Below are positions 22,061 to 33,096 of a DNA stretch of 64,000 nucleotides, one piece after another. Source of the DNA: Opeltia flavorubescens. Its lineage: Eukaryota > Ascomycota > Lecanoromycetes > Teloschistales > Teloschistaceae. Location of the stretch: the NCBI GenBank assembly GCA_000442125.1, contig KE546973.1, forward strand, positions 744,001 through 808,000, read 5' to 3'. The position numbers and the translations under genes were made by a program. The notes under the pieces are model-generated. The model was not told the origin of the DNA and ran no database searches. It saw only the letters and a list, made by a program, of their open reading frames with translations. Every line of letters begins with the position of its first letter. Within the stretch, counting starts at the first letter, position 1.

Positions 22061-23060
22061 TCACATAAAATCATCCTCATCCCATCCTTCTTGATTACTC
22101 CGCTTCCCGCCGCCCTCGTCATTCATCAAATCTTCATATGCATGCTCCCTCTTATACTTTTCATCCTTCCTCTCCTTCTTCAACCTCTCCTCTTCTTTCC
22201 TCGCTTCCTTGGCTTTCTCCCTCGCCTTCGCCCGAATTTCTGATAGATGCTGTTCCTTCTCTGCGAAAAGCCCGTCTGCTGACGCCACAGTGCGGGTTTT
22301 CATCAAGCGATTGATAACAGGGTTAAGGCGTGTTGAGACGAGAATTGTGCGTGTCTAGTCAGATGAGATGAATAAGCATAGATAGCAAGAAGGTCTTCTA
22401 CACGGATCAAGGGTACCATTTTCGGGTCTCGAAAGCTGACTTGACCTGTGGCCATTGAAGCATTTTTGAGGAGGTTGGACCATGGCGTGTATATAATCGT
22501 GACATTATCTTTCTTGTTGCCTGTTGAAGAAGAAAGTTTCGTATTAATATGATACTCCCCTAATGTGAACATTGAGAACAACTACAGCACCTCGTTGAGG
22601 TACTTAAAATAGGATACATTGACAGATCGAAACCGAATTACCTTCAATAGAGTTGGCTTTAGTCAATTGAGCACAGTCCTCTACCAATGCTGCGGGAAGA
22701 TGATCCCATTCTTGCTCGGGCTTCAGCCGAAGGTAGACATGCGCGCTCGAGAGTTTATCGGCATGGAACTACACGTTGAGGCTTTATATTGGCTTATGTA
22801 CGTCGGATCTCGAGGAGTACATTTCAAAGGCTGCATGCATACCCTGGAAAGACATGATGAGCTCACTTGATGACTACACTGCTGGATGGCATCTGATACC
22901 ATACATCCTCGTCCCACCCGTATTTGATTAATTCTTCATCTAGGATTGTCGTTAGTTGGGTACCAACGCTTCAGGAGCAAGTCGCACTCTCAAACTTGTC
23001 CTTGCCGACATATATCGTTGCTGCTTCTTCAATTACATTGGATTTGAAGTAATACACCAT
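22061..23060 (-). CDS. CCDC25: CCDC25 homologue (NFACT-R domain protein)
   Basis: Five exons on the minus strand (23060-22988, 22939-22905, 22768-22642, 22520-22417, 22354-22061) encode 210 residues, close to the 208 of human CCDC25. [20 protein letters not shown] opens the NFACT-R/DUF814 fold. [18 protein letters not shown], the SFRDPKM block and a long Lys/Glu helix (about 130-190) follow, and it ends [12 protein letters not shown]. Human CCDC25 has been reported as a membrane DNA sensor, but fungal homologues are unstudied and may act in translation like other NFACT-R proteins. Oddity: in relatives WDED-VW-FHVDKL is continuous. Here the only usable donor after WDED is GTATGG, which removes V and W. 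If these are coding, the next bases (TATCAG) lack a GT (see findings). Exon 3 starts with [13 protein letters not shown]. Confidence 0.82.
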
Positions 23061-23588
23061 CCTGCGTCGATGGTCTTTTAGAAGTCGTGGGATGTAAAAT
23101 TGGAATAATTCAACTATGAATCCATCTGGTAGGGAAGCGCAGGGCGCATATGTATTTCCTCTTCATTGACCGCGGCTGCCACCATCGAGCAACGATATGC
23201 AGTGACGCGCCCTTTTGAAGAACACTACACTCTATTCCATTACAGATCTTTATGATTAATCAATGATATGATACAAAGAAGCAGTAAAGTCTGCATATGG
23301 CTCTGAGTTCTCCCGATCTTCTATATAACCCATCCACTCACATCCCCCGAAATGTCCTAATCTACAATTTGACCTCGATAGAATAAGAGTATTTCCAAAA
23401 CATGTCTTCTTCGTGTACTGGAGATGCACGTGCCCTTGTCGACATTATACGGCGGCTTCAAGCTGCCGTGGTCGCGCAGCAACCATAATTTTGAACATAT
23501 AAGAGGTACCGGAAGTAATCTAAGCAGAGTCCCATATGCTTTTGTATTCGTGATCGAACTTGAGAAACCATATCTTAAAAGGCTCAGA
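23061..23588. other. Intergenic region upstream of the CCDC25 homologue
   Basis: Holds the CCDC25 promoter and the 3' side of the SKG6-like gene. No gene seen; a 65-codon forward frame at 23424-23621 has no features. Confidence 0.5.
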
Positions 23589-25905
23589 TCAGCTTGCCCG
23601 CATATTCCAGCTGGGTTTTAGACTGTCATTAATTTCCGTCTTGGTACCGACAACTTCTTTTGGTATTCGGCTCACACGGTAGGCACCTGCTCGAATGCTA
23701 TGAAGTTGCTGGGCTGACATAGCACTGCGATTACTGCGAATACTACCCGTCTCGGATCCATTATCACTACTCTTGAAGCGAGGTGGCGGTGCGAAATCAA
23801 GCGCAGTGAAGGTACCCGACTTTCTCAATAGATGCCTATGATCATAATTAGCAAACATTAGCTAGTGACTAGAGCACAAACTTACGGGCTAGGCATAACT
23901 GCAAGATCGTCAAAAGACGAAGCAAGGGGAAGGTGAGCAGGCACCATCGGTGAGTATGGTCGCTTGCCACCTCGAGGACTTTCGGGTCGCCCTGCTTGTC
24001 GATCCTTGTAAGAGCTCGGTGGTGCAAAATCAATCGGCAAAGCAAACGAATCTTCCCTGAGAAGATGAGGCGAGGGCAGTACAAGGAGTGGCCCCGGCGG
24101 AGGCAGCCTAGTTTTTGGGGCTGCGAACCGACCGGAAGCGGACGAATGTGCTCGAGGACCTGGGGCAACGATACGTCCCCCAGACATGGTAGCTTGGTGG
24201 CGAGCGCCACCACGAAATCGAGGAGGAGCCCTCGGAGGCGGTGTCATTGCTCGCCGTCCATAGGCCTCTGCCCGCTGAGGCTGAATGGCCATCAAATCTC
24301 CAGTAGCTGGGTCATAGATAGCTCCGTCACCTAGATAATGGGGATCATAATCCTCGTAATATGGACCCGCAACTTGATTTGAACCGGCTTTGGACTCGTC
24401 GAAGTATTCTTTATAGAATGACCTTATACGATTGGCACGTTGTTCAGGGTTATCTGTAGGATCGTCGGGAGGAAGTGGGCGGAATCCCATCGATAGCCTC
24501 CGGACGTCGTACCCAAGACCTAGAGCATCGGTGTTCCCGGAGAGCTGATGGTTCGCCGTATGTATCGAATCTTTCCGTGGTCGGGGAACTGGTTGAGCAA
24601 TGGGTACCTCTGGATGGTGAGGGGGCGATGGAGGAGTCACATTAAAGCCGTCACCGTAATCGCTTTCATCGTCCAAGAAGTTGCGCTCTGGAATTGCCTG
24701 ACCTGCGCCTAAGGATTGCTTACGGGGAGGTCTTGTAGCTTGTGGAATAGTATTAACTGCTGGAGGGGGGGATTTGCGAATCTGAGTCTTCTGGAGATTA
24801 GTAGCGGGATTGGATGGAAGACCTGGTGTCGTCTGGGTAGCTGGCTGGGAAGATGGGTGGCTCGGAATATCTGTTGATGGCTCTCGGCTATGAATCAGAG
24901 CTCCGAGGTAATTATTGCTTTTGCGTAGATCTTCACCGTCGCGGCTCATGTATGAATCTCGAGAATCATCTCCAAATGTAGGCATCAGCGTCGAGGTTTG
25001 CGAAGCCAAAGGTGAAGGCTTTCGAGGAACGTCTGCAGCCAGCTCCGGCGTGCGGATTTTGGGTACAGTTGCCGGTAGGTCAGGGTTTCGTTGAGTGGGT
25101 GGCAAGGACCTCGACATTCTTTGAGCATTCTTCAACAAATTTTGACTCATGCCATCATTTTGATAACCACGACCGCTGGAACCAGAACCAGCATAGCTAG
25201 ACGAGTCGTCGGCAGCCCTCCGAGAACGTGACTGAGACCTCGTGGAGCTGCTATCGTTGGGTATGAATGTGGTGGCAGGTCGGTAACGATCATCATGACT
25301 GTGGATGGTACGTGACATGGAATGTAGAGATTCCCTTGAGCCATGTAAGCCCGGTGGCAAAACGTAAGGACTTCCAACATCCATATCCATTGAAAGTCCT
25401 CGCCCGCGATGTTGATTTTTCTCGACGCCCAGGTCGGTAACCGCCATCTCTGGGCGCTTTTTGTTTGCTTTGCCTTTACGATTCCCGCTGGATGCATCCA
25501 TGCCAAAATCCAAGGATCTGTGAGGGTCATTTGCCTCTTCCCTACGGAGCTTCTTAAGATGGCGCCGGTGCAACCAATAGAAGATAGCAAGAGCAAGGGT
25601 GATTGGAATACTGGCCAGCAATGTTAGCCTGTAAATGCAGAGCAGTCATTTAACATTATTGCTTACACTACTCCAAGAGCGATGGGTACTTTGAGGTTAT
25701 TCGAATCGGATGGTTTCCCGCATTGCGCGGACGTGTCGTTGTCTGTACAATACGAAGTATCCTCATCTGCTCGTTTGGTAATACTCGAGAACCAAGCTTT
25801 TGAGGGATCGATAAGTTGACCGAGAGGAGCAGGTAACGGATGAGCAATTGGAGCAGCGGCCCGTCGCAGCAGGTGCAAGGCATGGTGACTGTGACGGTGG
25901 GCCAT
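23589..25905 (-). CDS. SKG6/AXL2-like single-pass membrane protein
   Basis: Three exons on the minus strand (25905-25667, 25628-23886, 23835-23589) encode 742 residues. The first intron is only 38 bases (25666-25629) but is required, because the frame meets TAA if unspliced. The second is 50 bases. The N-terminus is His/Arg/Ala-rich without a clear cleavable signal. One membrane span lies at about residues 75-98 (ALGVVLTLLASIPITLALAI), followed by HRRHLKKLRRE, so the long C-terminal side is cytosolic. It is Ser/Pro-rich and disordered, with conserved islands near the end: SPHLLRKSGTF, LDFAPPPRF and YRVSRIPKEVVGT. These islands are typical of the Pezizomycotina proteins annotated with a SKG6 transmembrane domain, linked in yeast to polarised growth. 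The molecular function is unknown. Confidence 0.82.
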
Positions 25906-26987
25906 AACAGATTGGTGCGTTTTCCGGTGGTGTTGACGTCGAAATGACCCAAACGTGGAAAAAAGACGAAGAGTGCGAGGACTGCGACGACCAATGCTAA
26001 CGGGAAGAGCGTATTATTTCATTAGGAGTTACAATTGGTCAATGTTTTCATCTGAAGCGTTTGTTTTGGTTGCTTCGGTAGAAGGTGAAAGGAACGACTT
26101 CAATGAACGACTGTAGTCAGCTAATTCTTAAGGAGTGTGAAAGAGACAGAACAAAAAGAATGTAAGGCCAGAGATGCTGGCCGCGGACGTGGCTGTCGTT
26201 TCCCAGTGGGAGACGGACGATGATGATGAAGAGGTGGGTGTAACCGTTGGAAGGGCGGGAGAGGAGAAATCTAAGGGGTACTAGCGTGGGCGCTAGCTGT
26301 GCGTAATTTTAATTTCTACGGTACAACCTAAGGATAGGAAGCGCATTGGACCTCAACATCGATACAACGTAGCTATCCTAGAGACTCACAATATTATTTG
26401 TCTTCATAGCGCCTTCTCACTCAGATATACCATAACAGTAAGGGATACCTATCAGTAATATCGACAATAAATGTTGTGCTCGATCATGGCTGACGGTGAT
26501 TAATATCCTTCAAATCGAATTTCCACCTCGTGGCTGAGGTTCATTCGGCTCTTTGAAACCGACCAAGGACCCTCATGTCGATCATTAGATACGCTCAGCC
26601 GCACAAGCCGCATCTGAGATCACGAAGACGCGTGCACGTGATTAAATGATGGTGAGTATAGACAAACGCTGTGGTAAATATATGATAGTAATCAATGTCT
26701 TACTGGGGCATTTTATGTCCGATTCCACAAGGCATAAATGAAATGTCGTAAGTTCTATTGGTTGAGAATCAGACTCTTCAGATTCACCATCTCAAACGAA
26801 CGTAGAAATCGCAAGTACACTTTGTCCAGCCCGCTGCGTTTGCCAAAACTCTTCGATGAAACTTCTACCGTATTTTCGTACAATGCTTTATATATGCTTG
26901 AATGGTGGATTTTGCGACTTCGTTAAATGACCAGTTTCCCCATGGATCCATGACGAAGACTTCCTGGAGCACAGGCGGCGTGCATTT
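25906..26987. other. Intergenic region upstream of the SKG6-like gene
   Basis: Probable promoter of the SKG6-like gene plus the 3' side of the aldolase gene. A second ATG frame at 25994 overlaps exon 1 in another frame and has no features. Nothing else is recognised. Confidence 0.45.
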
Positions 26988-27926
26988 TCATTGCAAATAG
27001 TCTCCACCGCACTCCTTCTCGATCACGTCGAAAAGTGGCTTCGCACTGAACCAGCCAGCACGTGGTGTCCCAATAGTTTTGTATGTGAAAGCAGCATCTT
27101 CATCGTGTATCTTGACTGTTGTGTGTCCTCTACCTCCTGCCGCTGCATCCGCAGCAAGCTGTGCTTGGCAGCACTTCTCCAGGCTAATGAACCAAAACAC
27201 TGCTGCTTCGATCGTACTGCCAGCGGTCAACAAACCATGGTTTTGTAAAAGTGCTGCTTTCTTATCGCCCAAACACGCTGCGATGTCCTTGCCTTCCTTC
27301 TCGGCCAGCACAATGCCATTGAAGCTTTCATAAAGGACATGGTCCTGAAAATAGTCAGCAAGAACTTGTAGATTGCCGAGGTTCCGACAGACATTGTAGA
27401 AGGAGCACGAATCCTGAGTGATCATGTCCAGCTTCCTGCCCAAAGTGCAAAATGAACGACCGTAGATGCTGTGACTATGGGCCGCACAAAGTACATCTGG
27501 TCTGGCCTTGTGCACCGCTCCGTGGATCATAAACGCCGCGGCGTTCAAGAGACGAACCTCACCACCATCAATGATGTTTCCTTCGTGGTCCACTTGTATC
27601 AAATCGCTCTTCTTGATAAGGGAAAACGCCACACCGAAAGGATTCACCCAGAAAGTATCAGGCTGGACTGGATCTCGTACAGTGATATGGCCAGCGACTC
27701 CTTCGTCGAAGCCGTACTTCCCAAAGATCCTAAAGGCGGCAGCCAATCGACCTTTAAGGTAGTCTCTTTCAGCATACTCGTCGGTAAATTTTGGAGGCTC
27801 AGGAAATTTTGGCATCTGGACTTTAGCCTTCGATTCGCTGATGCCCGGCTCATGAGGGGCAATGTTTGAGGGTCTGCTATGCCCATTGGTAGCATGGTCA
27901 GGGGATATTGCAGATGGAGGAGCCAT
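26988..27926 (-). CDS. Class II aldolase/adducin-domain protein
   Basis: One uninterrupted exon encodes 312 residues. After a disordered N-terminus of about 45 residues comes a complete class II aldolase/adducin domain (about 55-270). The metal-binding HxH is in AAHSHSIYGRSF, and the third His is in LLQNHGLLTAG. The region GVAGHITVRDP matches the family's N-terminal substrate loop. Bacterial relatives such as fuculose-1-phosphate aldolase split sugar phosphates. The many fungal copies of this length have no known substrate, so only the fold and a likely Zn-dependent lyase or epimerase chemistry are supported. It is divergent from TRM4, with 724 bases between starts. Confidence 0.9.
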   Translation of the reverse strand: MAPPSAISPDHATNGHSRPSNIAPHEPGISESKAKVQMPKFPEPPKFTDEYAERDYLKGRLAAAFRIFGKYGFDEGVAGHITVRDPVQPDTFWVNPFGVAFSLIKKSDLIQVDHEGNIIDGGEVRLLNAAAFMIHGAVHKARPDVLCAAHSHSIYGRSFCTLGRKLDMITQDSCSFYNVCRNLGNLQVLADYFQDHVLYESFNGIVLAEKEGKDIAACLGDKKAALLQNHGLLTAGSTIEAAVFWFISLEKCCQAQLAADAAAGGRGHTTVKIHDEDAAFTYKTIGTPRAGWFSAKPLFDVIEKECGGDYLQ

Positions 27927-28650
27927 GATGTTTCATCCGGTGTGATGTTGAGCGTAGAGACTAGAGGATAGGAAACCAAGACTTGTGAAGCAACCAGAAA
28001 CCTCGGTTCATGAAGGGAATCATGCGGGGTTTTCTAAGCCATTGCGGCATGGTGCGAGAATTGCTCAGATTGACCAATCAAAAAGTTTGTTCAGTAATTA
28101 TTTCTTCGAAGCCAAAGTAGACGTTATTACAAGTACAACATGGTCATAGATGAGAACAGAAATGCCATCATGCGAATATACAAGATCCACCTCTGTTTCT
28201 GAGACACCGTTAACAACGCTCTGTTAGTACAGGACGAGATCAAAGAATGGGTCAAGTGATCGACTTAGAATAGGCACCTAGCTTTGACAGCTGGTAGTAC
28301 AACATTCGAGTAATACAGCTAGTTAGAGCATGTCTTTTTCCCATGATCGTAGGATAGCCGTCAATATTGTGACGGAGAAATAACTCCAGAGGGTTCATGA
28401 GCAAGTCATCGTCAAGGTGAAGAGACTAAGTCCAGCGTGGGATTTTTGTTCTATGCCCACATGGTCAAAAATAAAATCAGAGCACAAGGTCTTGCTTGAC
28501 ATCAAGACGGGAGGACGGTCGAGAGCGTAGAAGCTTGTTTCCGGGGCTTGACGTCAAAGTTGCTTGGCAGCCCTAACAGCCTCAACTTCCGATGTTCTCT
28601 TCCAACTTATGATCGTTGGTCGAGGACTGCATTTCTCATTGGCCGCTGCA
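27927..28650. promoter_or_regulatory. Divergent promoter region aldolase/TRM4
   Basis: Sits between two outward-facing genes and has no coding region of its own. No clear TATA box was identified. Confidence 0.45.
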
Positions 28651-31509
28651 ATGGCTAGACGCGGAGGCATAAAGCGAGGAGGTGAGAGAGTCAGTCTGTC
28701 ATTGTTATCAAAGAGTCTTTGTGCTTATTGTTGAGCAGTGGCGAGGGCGTAACGTCCGAAATACAGAACGTTCTGTTCGAGCCAATTACGATGATGTCAA
28801 GAAAACAAATACAAAATACGAGGCATATTACAATGGACTCGGTATCTTCACAGACGACGAAAGGGACGAATTCTGGGCAGCCTTGCGGCGTGAGCTTCCG
28901 AATAGCTTTCGCTTTACAGGATCCAAGGGGTAAGTATTTCTGTCTCTTGCCACCAACGTGACATTAACATTATCTAGACATGCTGTTCCTGTACAGAGAC
29001 TCTTGAAAGAGCGTTACGTTCCCGAGATCGTCTCCATCGAGCACGAAGGGGCTAAAGTCGAGCCTCCAGCACCAATACCTTGGTTCCCACATCAGCTGGC
29101 ATGGCAAATGACAACTCCCAAAAATGTGGTGCGAAGATTCGCTCCGTTCAAATCTTTTCAGCAATTCCTGGTTTCTGAGACCACGGTCGGTAATATTAGC
29201 CGACAAGAGATTGTCAGCATGATTCCACCTCTGCTGATGGATGTTAAACCTGGGATGGTGGTGTTGGATCTTTGTGCGGCCCCTGGTAGCAAGTCAGCCC
29301 AGCTACTCGAAATGGTCCATGGTGGAGAGGAGGCTCGAACTCGCAAATCTGTTCGCGATCTCAGAAGAGAAGAAGGGCGTGAAGGCAGCCCGGACGGAGA
29401 GGTGATGAACAAGGAGATTGCGGAAGAGGAACGTCACGGAGATTGGTCGGACTCAGGAAGATCGACTGGACTTTTGATCTGCAACGATGTCGACTATAAA
29501 AGGGCTCATATGTTGATCCACCAAATGAAGCGGTTAAGCTCGCCTAATTTGATTGTCACAAATCATGATGCCACGATGTATCCGTCTATCAAATTGCCAC
29601 CTGAGCTCAAAGCTAATGAAAAAGCCACGCAAAACAGATACATCAAATTCGACCGAGTCTTAGCTGATGTACCCTGTACTGGCGATGGGACTAGCCGGAA
29701 GAACATCAATGTCTGGAGGGATTGGGTCCCAGGCAATGCTTTAGGTTTGTACCCGACGCAAGTTCGAATCCTTGTCCGTGCCTTGCAAATGGCTAAAGCT
29801 GGAGGACGCGTTGTCTACTCCACGTGTAGCATGAATCCGGTAGAGAATGAAGCGGTCGTGGCCAGCGCCATCGAGCGGTGCGGAGGCCTTGCCAAGGTTG
29901 CCATCGTTGATTGCAAAGACGAATTGCCAGGTCTTGTTCGGAGACCAGGTCTGAGTACGTGGAATGTGATGGATCGTAGCGGTGAGGGCGTCCATAAGTC
30001 GTGGGCAGAGGTCCAAAATCACCCAGGAAAGTTTCTTGAAGGAATGTTCCCCCCATCAACTCAGCTTCCTTTGGACCGCTGCATGCGAATTTATCCTCAT
30101 CTCCAAGACACTGGCGCTTTCTTCATTGCCGTACTGGAGAAGAAATCCGAGATCAAGGCCAAGCCTGAGTCTGGCCCTCAACGATCGGAACCCAGACCGT
30201 CCATCATCGCCGCTGTCAATGAAATTGAGGCGAAGCCCACGAACGGTACAATTGTAACGACCAAGATTGATGCTCTTGACAGTGTTGCTCCTCCGAAGGC
30301 CAGCGGAGACGCCGAAGGCCTCTCAGCAGCTGCCCGACAGAACAAAGAGGTTGCTCCTAATGAAGCCCTATCATCCCGTAAACACGAACTTGACGATCAA
30401 GCTGACATCTACATGTCCGCCAAACGTCCTAAATTCCGAGATGAAGTTGATGAGGCAGCCCCCCGCGGCGCAGAAGATCGCCAAGTCCACTGGCCGCCTC
30501 CACCAGGAGCTCAGCTTGAAGTTAGTCGTCCTAGAGCAGCGAACCTCCCAGAACCTGGGGAAGACCTTCCTGATGATAATCTCACCTCGGTCGCTAGCGA
30601 AGTCCCTAAACAGAATTCAACCGACTATAAGGGGAAACGGAACAGCGGCCAGCAAGCTTTCGAGGAACCCTTCAAATACCTAGTCCCCAACCACCCCGAA
30701 TTGGAAGGTATCTACACGTTTTACAAACTTTCTTCCCATTTCCCTCGTAACCGTTTCATGGTCCGCAATGCCACCGGGGAACCGGTGAAATCAATTTATT
30801 ACACATCCCTGTTAGCGCGAGACATCCTAATCGCCAACGAAGGCACAGGCCTCAAATTCGTACACTGTGGCATCAAGATGTTCGTCAAGCAGGACACCCA
30901 GAGGGAAAATACATGTAGATGGCGAATTCAAACGGATGGATTACCAATTTTGGAGGCATGGGTAGGAGAGGAGAGAGTTGTCAGATTGTGGAAGAGAAGT
31001 ACGCTAAAGAAGTTATTGGTCGAAATGTTTCCGAAGGTGAATGAAGGTGGGTGGAAGGAGCTGGGCGAGATTGGGGAGAGGGTCAGGGGTATAGATTATG
31101 GGTGTTGTGTGCTCAGAGTTGAAAAAGGGGAGGGCGAGGATGGGTTTAGGTGTGTCTGCTAATGTCTGATCGACCTAACTTCATTCGCTGACCAGACCCG
31201 TATAGCGAGAGAATTGTCCTCCCACTCTGGCGCAGCCTACATTCCCTTAATCTCATGCTCCCTAAAGAAGACCGCAAAGCCATGCTGTTGCGTCTTTTTG
31301 GCGAAATCATACCGCTTCAGGATACCTCGAAAGATCGCTTCTTAAAAAATAAGGATACCACGATGGCCGGGGCCACGATGAGCCACACCAATGGGGAGAT
31401 GAAAGACGTGGTAAAGACGGGTAGTGCATCTCTTGACACGAACGATCTTCAAGCGGTCATGGACGTCACAAGCGATGAGGAAGCAAGTGTGGAGGAGAAC
31501 ACAGTGTAG
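28651..31509 (+). CDS. TRM4: tRNA (cytosine-5)-methyltransferase Trm4/Ncl1 (NSUN2 type)
   Basis: Four exons (28651-28681, 28746-28929, 28978-31149, 31206-31509) encode 896 residues. Exon 1 encodes only MARRGGIKRG. The 28745 acceptor (GAG) was chosen because the nearer and better-looking CAG at 28738 would shift the frame, so this junction is tentative. The protein methylates cytosine C5 in tRNAs with SAM. Visible motifs are ELPNSFRFTGSKG, the SAM motif LDLCAAPGSKSAQLLE, NDVDYKRAHML, the ADVPCTGDGTSRKN block with the conserved PC, and the catalytic Cys in STCSMNPVENEAV. An Arg/Glu/Asp-rich insert sits between the SAM motif and NDVDYK, and a disordered linker of about 130 residues precedes the C-terminal domain. 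The short last exon carries VLPLWRSLHSLNLMLPKED. MCT1 follows on the same strand after 344 bases. Confidence 0.9.
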
Positions 31510-31853
31510 CGGGTGAAGGGATTGGATGAAATGTAGACTGAGTCAATATGGTGTGTGACCGAAGCTGTGGCCGGCAAGCCTTGACTAGAATCCATTTCAG
31601 AAGATTCTTGAAAAGTCTCAATCTGTCCTCCGTGCGAACAATGTAAAATGTCGGCAACGATCCATTCCTCATTTGCTGGAGTCGGCAATAATTTCCACTC
31701 GCGCCGACTTTCCGTTCTGATGAGATTCACCGGTCCTCTTCATCCACTCGCCTTTCGGCGTAAATACAGATATCCTTTTGTTCACCACGTCATGGTGAGA
31801 AGCTCACTATGCGTATCCGGCAGCGTGACCATCGAACATTGTAGCTGTGTGAG
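31510..31853. other. Short intergenic region TRM4-MCT1
   Basis: Must hold the TRM4 3' end and the MCT1 promoter. A frame open from 31648 to 31866 is out of phase with MCT1 and is not needed. No motif identified. Confidence 0.5.
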
Positions 31854-33096
31854 ATGCAAAGGCTGAGGAGCGGACGATCAGCCGCTTCCAGTCATCTTAT
31901 TCACTTTTGTTTTCCTTTAGGCACAATACGGCCCCAGAGATGGAGCTCCACATCGGCCAAAGCAAATCCTCGGACTGCACTCTTCTTTCCAGGTAGATCA
32001 GATATCTCTCTGTGTGTTCACTCGCGACGTCGATTGATCTGTTCCAGGGCAGGGTGTCCAAAGAGTTGGCATGACCACTGCATGGGTCGGAGCATTCCCT
32101 AGAACATGCGCTCCTTTTCTCGAAGAAGTGGACCATATCCTTCAAGTACCTCTCACTCGTATCATCGCTGAGGGGCCAAACTCCACGCTCACAGCTACCG
32201 AAAATGCACAGCCAGCCATCATGGCCACGAGCATCATGATTCTCCAAGTCTTGGAGAAGGAATTTGGCTTCAAGACATCCGAAAGGGTCGACATCACACT
32301 CGGTCACTCACTGGGCGAGTTTGCTGCTCTGGTCAGCTCGCGGCATCTTCGCTACGAAGGCGCTCTGAAAATGCTACGACGCCGGGCAGAAGTAGTCGCT
32401 CAATGCAGCCGTGACGCTGCTAGATCTGGAGGTAGCGAATATGGTATGGTCGCTCTCGTCTGCGAACCTGACCATCTATCCTCTCTCATTGATACCATCT
32501 ATGGTTTCTTGAGTTACAGCTCGCATGGGGCTCACGAAGATTCTCAGCACCACGTCCCGCCTATCGAGCAGGTCCGGGTTGCGAACATCAATAGTAAGAA
32601 CCAACTCGTTTTAAGCGGTAACGTTGAACGGATCAATACTTTGCTCGTCCAATTGCGCCAATTTGGCGGACACGATCCCAGAGCCGTCCGCTTGAGCACC
32701 AACAGTCCATTCCACTCTCCCATCATGGAACCCGCTGAGAAGGCTATGAGGAAAATGCTCGACACAACAGAAGTTTCCTTCCCAGGTCTCTTTCCCTGCA
32801 TATCCAATATTTCAAGCAGACCGTTCGAGTCTGCCGCCGAGCTCAAAGACTTGCTAGCGAGACAGTGCGTCGAGACAGTCAGATGGTGGGATAGTATCAA
32901 GTATCTCGACCAAGATGTCGGCGTTCGCCGTTGGATAGGCATCGGTCCCGGCAAGGTTGGCCGGAATCTGGTCGGCAAGGAGGTAGGTATGAGGGGAAGG
33001 GACACTGTTAGGGGTGGGGGTGTATGGGCCATTAGCAATCCTAAGGAGATTGAAGAGGTGCTGAGAGGCCTGGAAGAGACGGAAGGATTGCCGTGA
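31854..33096 (+). CDS. MCT1: Mitochondrial malonyl-CoA:ACP transacylase
   Basis: Two exons, 31854-31992 and 32048-33096, encode 395 residues; the intron is 55 bases. The first 40 residues are rich in Arg and Ser with no acidic residue (MQRLRSGRSAASSHL...), a good mitochondrial presequence. The acyltransferase fold begins with ALFFPGQGVQRVGM. The nucleophile Ser is in GHSLGEFAAL, and the catalytic His lies in NSPFHSPIM. The GxxxQPA-type ENAQPAIMAT is also present. The enzyme moves malonyl groups to mitochondrial ACP for type II fatty acid synthesis, which feeds lipoic acid production. It is a single-domain protein, not part of a polyketide synthase. Start choice: the ATG at 31854 gives the targeting sequence; no earlier in-frame start was seen. 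Confidence 0.9.

Noticed and set aside
29761-29776. B-box-like AGTTCGAATCC
   Set aside because: Lies inside the TRM4 coding region and has no tRNA fold around it.
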